This document shows positions 14,800-28,210 of a DNA stretch of 64,000 nt, piece after piece. Source of the stretch: Taeniopygia guttata (Eukaryota; Chordata; Aves; Passeriformes; Estrildidae); the NCBI RefSeq assembly GCF_048771995.1, contig NC_133063.1, positions 28,166,810 through 28,230,809 of the forward strand, read 5' to 3'. How positions within the stretch are numbered: the first letter of the stretch is position 1; every line of letters starts with the position of its first letter. The position numbers and the translations under genes are program-made. A model generated the notes under the pieces. That model was not told the origin of the DNA. It did not search any database and saw only the letters and a list, made by a program, of their open reading frames with translations.

Positions 14800-15060
14800 A
14801 ATAGCAATTAAAAGCTAAAATATCTCAATGGTCACTACAATTAATGCCATTAAAGTAACTAGGCCCAACAGCTGTAGGGTCAAATAAACACAGCTCTGTA
14901 AATGACAATATGGCAAATGAAAATTATTGACATTTTCATCTAAATTATAGTCCCTAAATTATCATTTTAACACTAAATAAATAAAGCTATGATAATTCAA
15001 AGACAGATTACAGACAGAAAGTAGTGTAACTACTTGCTCCAGAGTGTTAAAATTTAATTG
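14800..15060. promoter_or_regulatory. Conserved-looking intergenic AT-rich segment
   Basis: Single-copy sequence with several homeodomain-type ATTA cores (ACAATTAATGCCATTAAAG, CTAAATTATC) and a CAGCTG E-box (AACAGCTG near 14868). Appearance resembles vertebrate conserved noncoding elements. This is not tested. Confidence 0.2.
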
Positions 15061-18000
15061 TAATTAACAGCCTTTACTCATTGTCTCTGGTTATACATGG
15101 TGTTTCTCATTTACATTTCTTTGCAAGATGCTGACAGCGCTAAACATCTGAGAAGAAAGATCTCATCCACCAGAGGAAAATGGCTCTTCATGTTTTACTG
15201 CTGATAATGGACATGGTTGCTGCACTCTTCTAATAATAATGACCAGGAAAAGGAATGTGGGAGAAGGGGGCTCTAAGCTGTTTTCTTTTTGGTTTTCTGT
15301 TCCAAGCTTTTCCTGGAGTCAACGCGAAATGTAATTGCTCTTTTGACCTCTATCTTCTCTCTCCCCAGGTCTGAGGAAGAGCTACACTGGTTGATTATTG
15401 CAGGAATGAAAGGCCCTCTGACCTTGCCGACCGAACGCCTTGCTGCTTTCAATGTTGCCCATTATGCTGAAGGCAGGCAACTCCTGGAGAGAGGATGAAA
15501 TCTACAGGAGCACTGCTCGCCGGGCAGGCTGCCAGCAAGGGTTTTAGCATACTAGGGAAGCCAGCTGGGGGAGGAAGAGGGGGGAGACTATATCAAAACA
15601 TTGTTAGCACAGGGTATAAAGAGCTCTCAGATGCTGATCACAGGTTTCTTCTTCATTAGTAAGACTTTACACCATCCACCTGAAATGAAAAGGAACAGAG
15701 ACGTAAAGGAGAAAGAAGAGTACAGTGATAATGTTTTTGCAGTGGAATCTGGCAGTCATTAAATTTAAATAAATAAATAAATTTAAAAGCCAACAAACCA
15801 AACAAAAAAACCTGAGCCCAAACCCACAATTTTCACAAGAGTAGACAGATTCTTGCTGCATAAGGATTCATTGAAAATACTCCTCCAAGGAAAATGGGTC
15901 AAATATTCAGTTGCTATAACTATGCTAAATTGGAAAACATTCACCATAAAATCTTCCATAGAATATTTGTGGAGCTGTAAAAGGTTTGAAAACGTACCAA
16001 ATACTATGTTTGACATTCTCTGTCTTTTCATGTGTGCATATTTTTATATTTACATATATTTCAGAAAACCAAAACCTCAGAATTCACACAAGTAATAAGA
16101 TATTGTTTGAAATTATTTCCTATTATTCTGACTGTAAGCTTCATTGCCCTAAGCCAGCCACAATGACTGGCTGAAAGAGGTTTGTAATTTGACTCAAAGA
16201 TAATACAGAGACTCAGGTGGAGCTCATGAAGGGCACTTACAGTTTGAAGACAGCCCATTTTAAATGAAGCTGACCAAAACGATGTTCAAATAACATGGGC
16301 ATTTCATTTAGAAGCTGAGTTTATCTCAGCAGGGCCATCAGTATTTCAGTGTCATCATGACTTGAAGACGTGTATGTCTCATGTGTCTCTAGTGATTCAT
16401 TAAAAATGAATTGGTGTGTTTGGTGGTTTTTGCTTTCTTTTTTTTCTCAATCATTTTTCCCTATCACAAAGAAACTCAACTAAAATGCAGGCAAGAAACA
16501 CACATTTTGTTTCCCCAGGCTGATGCAAGGACTGGGTAATTGCTAGACCACTCTAATGGCCTAAGCTAATGCTGCTCTCTTGTCTTCGAGTGGGAGAGCC
16601 GCTGCATTAGGACGACAAACACAGCACACATCCTGGATCCAGCGGCCACGCTGCACATTTCCCAGCTCCTCATATGTCCTGCCAGGCTGTGGACAGTGGT
16701 GATGGCTGCTTTTTGTGGTAGCCAAGCCAGAATATGCTGGCAATCCCTGCACTGCCCCTTGCCATTCCCTGTCTCTATTCTAGGAAGCAAGGCACGTGCC
16801 ATGTCTTCACAGGCACTGTCTGCCTTGAGAAGCTGGTTTTATCAGGTCACTGCTGCTCAGAAAACGAAGCCCTGCACCACACTGATGCTGTGCTGCTGAT
16901 GTTGTGCTCCAAGAAGCCTGGAGGAAGAAAGCCAAATAAACTGTTTGTAAGTCATGACCAGAACTGGGAATATATTCTCCTCATTGCTTGGGCTAGTGAG
17001 TTTGGACCAGCAAGGGAGTATCCAAGAAAATTTAAAAACAGTTAATGACCTTTATTTTTAGAAGGAATGCTGCCTATCAAGATGGCACTGAGATGATCTG
17101 AGTTTATCTAAGTTTATCACCAATACATTCCATGCAGTTATATCTCTAATGGAGCTCCATATCATCAAATTCCTGATTCCTTATTGGCATTTGTGACTAT
17201 GACCAACACTCTTCAACTTCTCTGTGATAAATAAATATGGGTGCATACCCCAAAACTTTCAGAATTAAGCTTGCTCTCCAGTCTTTCGATTACTTTTCTA
17301 ATTATTTCTGCATTTTCTCTGGAATATCAGCAGCTTACTTGAACAGAGTGCTCCTATACGAACTATCATACTAAAAATATTTTGAACCTAATTTGAGAAT
17401 CACCCAGCTTTGTTATTCAGTTGACTATTCCCCATAGGCCTCCATTCATTTTCAGAGCTGCCAAAGTCCTCTACCTGAAATACTGGCTTCTATTATTTGT
17501 TCCAAGCTGAATTGCTATATGGTAGGTCTGGTTCTTTTCTCCTTCCTTTTGTTGGAAAAAGAATAGCCATAGTGTTGTGTGAAAATGAAATAAGCCATGC
17601 TTTAAAATACTACGTGTAAAAAACCTGAGTGAGCAAATACAGGGGATCCTTTTGTGCAGTTACCATACCTTCGATAGTTTTTCTATGGAAGCAATACAGA
17701 TTATATTCTGTATTTATATTGTTATATTAACACCTTATATAAAAAGGACATTCATATTGAATACTATTTTTGCTATTATTTTTATTAATGCCCTGTACAT
17801 TTCAAGAAGCAGTTACCAGGATTAGTGAGGGAAAAGAGAGCATATTGTACAGGCAGAATTGACATAGTAACAACAATAAAGCCAGGTGACCAGGAGTCTA
17901 ACACACAAATGAGAGTAAATATATTTTCTTCAACACACTAAGAAGCTAAAGACTTTTTTTCACCATTCTTCACAGAGTTCAAATCCTGGCAAACAGCTTG

Positions 18001-18545
18001 CTGCAGCTCAAGTTATTTTGTTTGGAGAAATCTAAAAAGGTTAAGCCAACTAACACTATGAAACAAATGGATCAGAGGTATTTGAGCTCTGGAAAGTCAA
18101 AGTATTAAATAAATTGTAAGTCCATGCTGTGCCAGTTTTTTGTTTTCATTGTTTTAACTTGAAAGATGAAACAAAAGACAACTACATGAGATAAAAACAT
18201 AACAAAATAAAAAGGTATGAGTAACATGACATGACATGTCATGACATGACAATAGTAAATACTTGTTTTCACTCAGCCTGTTTACATAAAACCTCAGTAA
18301 ATCAACTTATTTTTCTTGAAAGCAGTTCAAAGAACACAAGCTGCCATTTGTACCATGTAGTTTTTGCATCTTTCTTGCTTGCTACCTAAATGCTTTGTAT
18401 TGTAGATGCAAAACAGGAGTTTTGACTGTGCACCTGACAACATAGTCTGAGGATTTTGGCTGTCTCAATGGGTACAGTTCTCCACAATACAAGTATCTGC
18501 TTGACAAAAATGGCTTATGAACATAAAGGCCTGCATGTACTTTCA

Positions 18546-18573
18546 AAACCAAATATTTCTGAATATTTGGTTT
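18546..18573. repeat. Perfect short hairpin (12-bp stem, 4-nt loop)
   Basis: AAACCAAATATT, loop TCTG, then AATATTTGGTTT. The stem is fully complementary and AT-rich. No flanking terminator or transposon context is seen. Confidence 0.7.
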
Positions 18574-20864
18574 GCAATGCTTTGCACACAGTGGCTTGAG
18601 GTACTTATTTTGCCTGCAAATCAGGCATAGTAGGTACTCAGCCTAGAAACACATGATACATGCTCTCCTGCCCACCTGGACTTTCATCCTATAAAAAAAT
18701 AATAGTAAGTGTTATTTTTCTAAAATATGGTAGTGTGTTCACCACAAAATCACTGTAGACTAAAAAAATACATATATTTATAAATTACCTAGTGTAGCTC
18801 TAAAAACAACTCAAGCAAGACTTCAAGACTTTCTCTTGGTCCAAAAATAAAAACTGAATAATAGTAAAATTGAAATGATACAAGTAATTTTCCAGTGTGT
18901 GTGTGTGCATTTTGGTCTATAGTCTCTTTGGAATTCTTTTTAAACTTTTTGGGAGGTTTTTTTCTCTTCGTTTTGGTTGACATTTTTCTTATACATATGA
19001 CACTTTCTACGCTTAAAGCTCAAAAGAAGGTGTTGGTGAAGTTCATAAAGATGACCAGAGTGAAATCCCTGAAAAATACATAAAAATGTTGGTTCTTGTC
19101 CTATCTATCAGACCCGACAAGATGTCAGAGTTTTCCTGTTGTCATTGATCTGATGTGGGAGAGATGATAAACCCCTGGAAAAATTATACACATGAGGTGT
19201 AAGTGTGTCTGTGGGTTCAACAACTGAGCTTGATGCAAACATGCAATCTAATTCTTGCTCTTTGCTTTATTTTAAAGGTTGGAATGTGGTATTTCAAAAA
19301 TATAATGCCAGATAGGAAAAAGGTGAATGTTAAGGGTTTACTGAATATCAGATTTCATCCAAAGATATGCAAAATACATAATTTCTGCAATATTTGCTAG
19401 ATTATGGCTTTTATTTTCATAGGAAGAGTGGCTGGCAGCTCCTTGTCAGCAGATGGGTAGGAGTACAAGAAGCTCCCTTGTGTTCAGTATCAGCACTCCT
19501 GTTTAATTTGCATTTGAGGGAGTTTTTTCCATAGCATATTCATTTGCCACTGAGTTAATATGTCCCTGCATAATCAGATAAGAATGGAATAGAATTACTA
19601 ATGATAAGAAGAGGTGGAATAAGGGCATGCCAGTAGAGCAGCCTTTCCTTCAACGACTTAATCTGAGTAGGTAATAATTTCAACTATCTCAAGTTTAGGT
19701 TGGTCTTATTTCTTTTCCCAAGGTAGGAAAGTTTGTTGTTTTCATAGTTTTTTTTTTTTTCCCTCTCAAAGGTGATTTTAGAAAATTAAATGCTATGAAT
19801 TGGCTATGACAGCCACTACATTCTGTGAAGCTGGAGGATACAGAACTTATACTTGCAGCTAGAAAAATATGTCATTCACCTCCTAAACCAAACAGAAGAG
19901 TAAACTAATTAAAGCAGATAAAAAAATACTCTCTGTGAAGCATGAAGGGAAAATAAAAAAAAAAAAACTAGAAAAATGTTGGTTGCAGTGCAACATAATC
20001 TTAATATATGCAAGTCAATAGCTATACTTGCATTAAGTAAATGCAAATGTCACAAGCTTTTAGGGTTGTAATGTGCCATTGATGGGGCAGCCTGCACAGT
20101 GAAGGAAGGAGGACTTCCAAACAGCTTTGTCAGCTGCTATTGAGCCCCTGGGGCTCAGCAGCTGCGCCGTGAGCGAGCTGCCCAGCCAGACTCGTCGGTG
20201 CTCAAGAGGTGGTGCCTTGACCTCAGCCGAGAGGTCACGGCTGCACTGCAGGGGTTTGTGTTGCAGCCAAGGACAATCCTCCAGGCTGTTTAGCAATGCA
20301 TTTGTGGGCCCTCCTGTATCCTTTGGAAAGGGGCGCAGTGACCAGCAGAAGGCTGCAACATGAAACTGCAGCATTTTACAACATCCTGCAAAACCTCACG
20401 AATTTACCACTAGTAAATTCATCCCTAGGGGTGTCTCTTGGACAAAGTAGCAGTACAAATGCTCTTGAGTTTTATGTTTCATTTTACTTCTAAACTTCTG
20501 TAACTCCACACAGATTATCCCTTCTAGCTGAAATACTTTGTAATGTAGATGAAGCTACTTTCGAATCAAAGAGAAACAGGTGTTAATGGCCAAGATGCAG
20601 GATGCCCAGTTTTAAACTCATGTATGATGTAATTCATTTGGAATAACTCAAGTCCTAATTTGGTTTTCTGTGGAAATTCTCAGTGAATTTATTGAGCTAC
20701 ACCATTTAAACACAATAGCTATTGCAGAAAGTTGATACATCATATATTCACCATTTCTGCTTTACAAATTTCATTGTGATTTTAGCATAAAACTGTGAGT
20801 ATATAAGCCATGATATATTAATAAGTGTCATGAATATCCACAGAAGCATATAAGCAGTTTGAAA

Positions 20865-20985
20865 GAAAAGGGGAGGAAGATGGGGGAGAAAAAGAAAATT
20901 AAAAAAAAAAAAAAATGTGCAGGGGTAAGGGAGGGGATGGAAAGGAATGGAAGGGAAGGCAAAGCAAGGCAAAGGAAACAGTCTC
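20865..20985 (+). repeat. Purine-rich (GA/GGAA) tract
   Basis: Almost uninterrupted purines with a 14-A run and irregular GGAAAG, GGAATG and AAGGC units of about 5 bp. It has triplex-forming composition. Confidence 0.75.
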
Positions 20986-22276
20986 TAAAAATGTATTATG
21001 TGCTAAACCTTAAACAGTTTCTTCAGCCTAAAGCATTCCTGTGGATTTTGCTTGGACCCTTTAAAATTCTTAGACATTTCCTATTTGAATATCATCTGCT
21101 CAGCAGGACAGATAAGCCAACTATTCTGCCTAACTGACATAAACTACATAACCTTGCACTGGCCTTTGCAAATTATTTGGACCAATGACGTGTTTAATTG
21201 GGAATTTAATGAGCGAAATAGATGTTCCTGTGCTTTTCCAACTCACAATTATGTTCTTCTGCTTTTACTTCCAGATAACCCTACTGACTTTGAGGAAGTT
21301 ACAGTTAGAATGCAATTTTAAAAAATAAAAAAAGCAGAGCAACAGGCCCATGCAAATGTTGCTGCTGAAAAAAAAAATTAGGATTTACACCACCATGGAA
21401 GAAGCAAATCCAGATGTAAAACAAGGTAAGTAACTACGGTGTCTGCTGAAACAGCCTCCCTAAAAGCAGCACCAATCACTGAGAGATGTTTCAGCCACTG
21501 ACACTAAAATTAAACTTTGAGATTGCAAACCAAATTGAGCATTGAAGAATGCTTGATCCTGTCATTGAAAGCACAAGCATCTCCCTCAACCAATACATCC
21601 AAGAATCACCTTAAAATTACACTATAGTCCCTTCTGAAGAAAGCCTACACATGATGCTACCAAGTTCAATGTTTCTAGTTACTTTTCTTATGAACTCTTA
21701 TTTTAGTAGCTTAATTGAGAAAAAATTATAGCTACCTCAGCTGAATGAGTGTTTTTACACTTTGTTCATCACTGCAAGGTTTGAACATTTAGCACTGTCT
21801 TGAGAAATATAGCATAGAGAGTTATGGGGTTACTCACTCATATAGAAATATAGATATGCTTCAGAAATCACACTCAGAATTCAAATTATACTAAAAAATT
21901 CTAGCTTTTGACTGATTTCAAAGTCACCTTATAATTAGCAAACCACAGAGAAGATGCAATATGCAAGACATGAAGGTCTGAGATCCAATACAGAAAACAG
22001 AGTAAGAGGGCTCATCTCAGACATCATTTAATGCAGAAGTGCTAAGATAAGGACCTCTAACCTTTAAGGTAGATACTCGTACTGGATGAAGAATCCAAGC
22101 AGGATCCTTATTCTAAAGACAAAAACTTTAGAATAAAAGTCATTGACCAAGATATGGAAAATGAGTTCAGATCACAGAGACATCAGGAGGAAAAGATTCT
22201 GCTTCAAGTACATTGTGCTGTGAACATGTTTGACTTTTCCACTGGCTTCTACTGGTGCAACTGAATTTCATTAATT

Positions 22277-22300
22277 AAAAAAAAAAAAAAAAAAAAAAAA
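22277..22300 (+). repeat. Poly(A) run (24 A)
   Basis: Uninterrupted A tract after TTAATTA in intergenic DNA. No source gene is recognised. Confidence 0.95.
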
Positions 22301-25300
22301 GCATTCTGGCTGCGCTCACACTAGTTGCTAATTCTTCATTCCCTCATGGAGTCATGGTAGGCAACTGATAAAGTGACAAGAACTACATGACTCTGATTTT
22401 TAAATATTATTTTGTTCCTTTCATACTGAATATTCTTTTCAAGCATAATACATCATTTAGTGAATCAGTAAACTTATAAGAACCTTGAATCCACACAAAA
22501 TTTTCCAAAACCAGGTGAAACTAGCTTTAGTACTTCAACCCTCCCTCAATCACCTAAGGGACTGGTGTGGCTTTTCAGGTACCCAGACAATATATGGGAA
22601 TGTCCGCGATCTTTAGAATATAAAATTCCAGCTCCATCACACTTTTATGAAAGCAAATTATGCATTTTTCCCTAAGCCATAGAAAATGTCAAAAGCCATC
22701 AGGCATAATGAGAGAGTTAGAGTCCCTGCTGTATTATTTATACACATTAAGATATGTCACAGCAATTGTACAGAAAGAGGCCCAAGTAGCTTGTATTTTT
22801 AGAGGTCTTCAGGTGGTTATTTACATGACAATGCCTGTGAAGACCCAGTAGTGTGTTGTGCTAGGAAAACCTCTGTGAGTCACTTCTTTCTGCCCTGGTA
22901 AGAGATTGTTACAAACCCTAGGAATTGTCTACAAAGCTGTTGTCAGGTAGCCAGAAAAAAAAACAACTCTTCATTTTAAGAAGGGTTTATTCTTTCACAT
23001 AACTAGACTTTACATCTGTAAGTGGCTGTATACTTCCAGTGGTCTCAAAGCTGCTGCATGTACTTATTGAATTGGCCCATTATAGTTTTTAGCACTGGTC
23101 AGACCGGTCTAGTTTTTAGTGCAAAGCAGAACAATTAATTTCATTTACACAAACCACTAAGGTCCCAAGTTCATGCAAGCAAAGATCTGTGTTTTGGATC
23201 CATATTATCAAGTCTCTTTTCTAAACTCCATCAACGGCATTAAGGCAATGAGATACAGTCTTCAAGAAAGTTATGCCGAAATCTCTGAAACACAAGGTTT
23301 TTTGATTCAGCAAGGAAGATGAACATCCATTCCTGCCTATTCATAAGCCACCAGAAGGTTTCTGAAACAGTGAACTTGCTTGTAGAAAAAACACAGACTA
23401 ACAAACTGGATCCTTTGTGGAAACAGGATAATCTGAAATAATTGGGCTATGGTTTCTGTAACCGCACAGTGAGGTGGAAAGATCAGATTTCCAGTATGTG
23501 GGCAACCCTCTATTGCTTTGTATCTGATTGTTGCTGCCCAGGGAGCTTCAGGGACTTGCAGGGCTGCTGAGCAGCTCTTTAGAGATTGTACAACAGATTC
23601 AACATTCCTGGGGTTGAGCTTTGTGCACTGTCTGTTGGAGCCTCTAAGAATGGAGACATGCAACTCCATGCTCTCAGGTGATCGTGCATAGGAGCAGTAA
23701 AGAGAGGAGAACTCAGAAACAAGATTCATTATCCTTTTGTTTTGGTCAATTCTTACTCAGTTGTGAAGAACAAAGTGATCACCTTTCTGATTTTTAAATG
23801 TAGGTAGTGATGAAAGACATACATAAATTCTGCCAGCAAAGTTAATTTCCCTTTTTCTACTTTAGTGTGTCATGGTGACCTACAAAAACATCCAATGGGC
23901 AACAGGGAAAACACTGCAAAGAAGAGGAGATGGAGTTAGCAATCAGGTGTTCAAATATTTGTTCTTTTTTTTTCTCCTATTTTTTGTCAAAAACCTGCAA
24001 CTCAGAATTAAAGTAATTTGATTGCAAAGTCTTGTGTATCATTCTGTATTACTGGTCCTATTGTATTCCTTCAGCAGGGAACAATAGACATCAGTTACTT
24101 TTTGCAGGTTTGGAGATGTATATATTTGTTACATCTTTTGTGAAAGACTTGAAAATAAACGCATTTCCATTTAGCTTATTAACATTATGCAAATTACAAC
24201 ATAACTAATCTTGATTTGCTGCTACTACATTGGAAATATTTAAATAATATTATTACTGAGCTCAAGCTTTCAGTTTTATCTCAGAAATGTATGCTTTTAA
24301 TCTCAATTTATGCTTGTTAACAAATAATGATCATAGATGTGTGCTGGCTCATAATCCAGAGGTGCTAGGTTACAAAGTGTTGCCATGGAAACTGTGTTTT
24401 ATTGCATTTTCTTTACTTGATTTAAGACATTTGACAATCATAGCAACTGTTTGCCTGTCTTCCCATATCATAAAATATTCAAAACCACAAACAACCTATA
24501 GGAGACATTCACACAGTTCTTAGACCTCACCAAAAAAAAAATTAAAAAAAAAAAGAAATTACAACCTTATATTTAATAGAGACCTTTTCTGAATAGTTTA
24601 TCTCATAGAATGCCAAAGAGTGTTGGAAAATTCAGTCAGAGGTTAGTCATCGAATAGACCTGTCTTGCCTGTGGTTAATTTTGTTTATTGCATCATATAT
24701 CTTTTATGATCACTGGGACTTTAGCCTGAAACAGCATTTTCTTCAACAAGAGCCATGTTTCCTCCAACGTTGATTATTGCATCTGAAACATTACTCTTTG
24801 AAACCACAGAACATTTTCAATTGAGCAAAGGTCTGTAACAGCATACAGCATGTCTGTGTTTATTCAGGATCGTGAGTAAAAAAATATACCAGTTCATGTA
24901 ACATTAATCACTTTGCCAGTGTTCAGCTGAGGTCATTGCCACATTCCTAGCAGTATTAAGCCAAGTCAAGTTTAATCACATACGTTAAACCCTGTAAGGA
25001 AAGCATGTTCAGCAGATCTGAAATTAAACATTTGGTAAAGGACTAAGAGAGCACTGTAAGAAAATATGTTAGCATTATTGTAGCAAGCTTTCAGAACTAT
25101 TTGAGATTTTTACCTCCCATGTTTTTGTCAGCTCATCTATATTTAAGGCCTTGTTGCTGTCTCCTTCATTTAGCCCATTTTTAAGAAGTTCTAAATAAAA
25201 CCACAATAATCCTTTCTAGATTGTAGGAATTATTTAGCCACTTTTTTACCCATTCATATAATAAAAAATGCATTAATGTAATCTTTTGTGACTGAAGTTT

Positions 25301-27245
25301 GACTTCTAAGATTCTTAATAAGCAGGTGGTAAAATCCTGAGATATTTTCAGATAGAAAAGTTAATGATCAAATATTATTTCATATCAATTGTTCTTTATA
25401 CTTTCACTTTTTTTTGTATGTGGGCATACACCAGCGCCATAAAGCTTCACATTTTGTGCTGATGCTGGAAGTGTAAAAGATGCATTTTACACTTTGCCTT
25501 TATGTTCTACATGGTAGACAGTTAGAATTCATTTGTCCATTCTTGTAAATTTCAATTAAACATGTGTTTGGTTTTTTATGGTGTAAGTTTGGTTTTGTTT
25601 AGTATTTTACACAATCACAAAAGGATAATTGAAGGACAAATAATTTCCACTCAAAACCCCAAGGAGAAAACATCATTGTGACATGAAGTTTTAGTCAGTT
25701 ATTTCTGTCTTGAGAATATGGTGACACGTCAAAAAGATTAGACTAATGTTTAAAAAAAGAAATAGGAAACTCAGCAATTCATCAACAAAAACGGGAACTA
25801 AACTGCTGAACTATAAAATTAAATGAAGCAGATTAACATTATTTTGCCATTCTGCAATGGCTTAGGCTTCCATACCAAATTTTTTTTTTTTTTTCAAAGA
25901 TAACAAAGTTTTTCATGCAGCAACATCCAAATCCTGGGCTTGCCATAACAGTGACAATGAACAATTGTTTCCTTATACAGCAGTACAGGGTCACAGAAGT
26001 ACATAAAACATGATCTCACACCACCGACTCATCCAAACACACTCCCAGCTGGGGATATATGGACCATGCATTGAAGGCAATCCTTCTCTGCTTGGAAAGT
26101 TCTCTACATCCTGCCTGACTTTTGTGACTAGCAGAAGCAATATCACCACCTCAGGATCCTCAAGAGAAAGGCTGTATTCTACAGGAAAGTGGCATTTCAC
26201 CCTGACAAAATCTCTCTGGAAAAGGACACCTAGCACCAGTTTCTGCAAACGTTCAGATATGATAGCATTTTTTTATCTCCTTCTTTACGAACCTTCACTC
26301 AGCAACAGTGGGCTTTTTGTAGTAAGCCAGCACAGAAAGCAGTGAGAAAGTTTTATGCTTCCCTGCACTTAGAGAACAGCCTTCCTCTTGTGGATCATCA
26401 GAGGCAATGGTCATAGGTGAAGGCAGAAGATGCTTCTAGTAGCAATGACATTTATGAGACATCTGTGTCATGTGTGTTTGCCACAACTTTATGCTAATCT
26501 GATGTCTGGAAAAAATCTTCAGATCTAATTGGCATGCATTCTTGATGTTCTTCCATAGAATTAATCTTTTCTTTGTGGTTGTGTGTGAGGTTCTCCTCTG
26601 CTGCAGTGGCTTACAACATAGGATAAAAAGTCTGCTGCCTTCCTTAGGTACACAGTGGCTGTGAATTTTCACTTTTTTTATAGGTCTCATATTTGCTGTA
26701 GGACTTGGAAATTAATTCTGTGGCCTTTGATGTTCCAGTAGTATGTAAAATATATATTCTATGAAACTCCTAAAATAATTATTGCAAGGTTTTGTGCAAT
26801 GGGAGGGATTGGGATTTCTTACACAGTGTCCTCTCCAAACCCATACTCCAGGGGTTCAGTGATTATGACTGTTTTGCCACAGAGGTCATTAATGACATTT
26901 GATCTTGTTCTTCTTCATATACTACCTGTCTGTCTAGCAGTTTGTCTACTAAGTATCTGTAATATTTTGGCTTCTGCATCCTATTCTAAAAGAGTAATAA
27001 ACACACCTGCTCAGTTTTTTCTTAACTCTTTGTAGAAAATAAAAGTTTAGAAAACTTACCAAAAGAATCCACAAGACAACATAAAAAAGGAGCGCTGGTC
27101 TCCCTTTTATTGCCTTTTGTTCCCAAAAATCTTTATTACTGCAAGTTTAAAGTCAACTGGAAGGATTTTACATGCCTGCAGTTTATCAAACTACATATGT
27201 TTTCCCTGGAAATCAGTTTACCACTGGATTTATTCAAGACCAAAT

Positions 27246-27925
27246 TCATAGACTCACAGAATATACTGAGTTAGAAGGAAACCACAAGGATCATTGCATT
27301 TAGCTCCTGGTCTTATGCAAGACACCCCAAGAGTCACACCATGAGCCTGAGATCGTTGCCCAAACACTTCTTGAGCTCTGTCAGGCTTGGTGCTGTGACC
27401 ACTTTCCTGGCAAGCCCATTCCAGCGCCCAACCACCCTCTGGGTGAAGAATTTTCCTGACATCCAGCCTAAATCTCTCCTGAAACAACTTCAGGCCATTC
27501 CCTTGGGTCCTGTCACTGTCACCAGAGAGAGGAGATTAGTGCCTGCCCCTCCTATTCCCCTCCTGAGTGTTGTGACTGCAGTGAAGTCTCCGCTCAGTCT
27601 CCTCCTCTCCAGGCTGAGCAGACCAAGTGACCTCAGCCACTCCTCCCACGGCTTCCCCTCAAGGCCCTTCACCATCCTCATGGCCCTCCCCTGGACACTC
27701 TCTAACAGCTCAATGTCTTTTTTGTGTTGTGGCACCCAGAACTGCTCCCAGAATGTGAGGTGAGTCTGCCCCAGAGTAGAGCAGAGCGGGACAATCCCCT
27801 CCCCTGCCTGACTGGTGATGCTGTGCCTGATGCCCCCCAGGACACAGGGCCCCTCCTGGCTGCCAGGGCACTATGGGCTCATTTTCACCCTGTCATCAAC
27901 CAGGACTCTTATTTGTACCTATGCC
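27246..27925 (-). mobile_element. CR1 LINE, 3' fragment, decayed
   Basis: Read on the minus strand, this is a 5'-truncated CR1 non-LTR retrotransposon. Its 3' terminus is at the low-coordinate end, where degenerate copies of the ATTCTATG-type CR1 tail are seen (CATAGACTCACAGAATA). From about 27735 downward the frame retains the C-terminal reverse-transcriptase signature HKKDIELLESVQGRAMRMVKG and LGLLSLERRRLSGD. After a frameshift FRLDVRKILHP follows. Further upstream, remnants align by eye with the CR1 segment preceding that motif. Stops and frame breaks show it is inactive. This is the only secure interspersed repeat in the window. The subfamily is not assigned. Confidence 0.92.
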
Positions 27926-28029
27926 ATTGGCTTTAGGTGATGCCATAATACTATGCTAGACTAAAAGAATTCACACAGTTAAAGTTTCATCACCGTAACA
28001 ACTTGACAATATTTTTCTGAGTATTTTTT

Positions 28030-28210
28030 GATCTGTTTTGTTTCATGTTTTTGGGTTTGTTTGTTGTTTTTTTTTTTGGTTGCCATTTTGTGGGAGGGAG
28101 TTTGTTTTTTCGTTGTTGTTTTTGGCTTCTTTTGCTGGTGCTGCTGTTGTTTCTTTTGTTGCTGGGTTTTCTGTGTTTTGGTTGGTTGGTTTAGTTTGTT
28201 TGTTAATTGA
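28030..28210. repeat. T/G-rich simple tract
   Basis: TTTG, TTGTTG and TGGTTGG units adjacent to the CR1 remnant. It yields only an artefactual Phe/Cys/Trp-rich frame. Confidence 0.8.

Larger units (their letters stand above)
13521..27245. other. AT-rich intergenic DNA, no gene seen
   Basis: No coding frame with recognisable content. Noted: conserved-looking AT-rich single-copy sequence at 14800-15060, a splice-acceptor-like TCTTCTCTCTCCCCAG ending at 15368, an ACATG-repeat palindrome at about 18226-18252, a 12-bp-stem hairpin at 18546-18573, a GC-richer block at 20060-20370, a purine-rich tract at 20865-20985 and a 24-A run at 22277-22300. Confidence 0.65.

Noticed and set aside
23337..23729. 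Minus-strand frame of 130 codons
   Set aside because: No recognisable motif, no promoter and no splice structure; within chance for this much AT-rich DNA.
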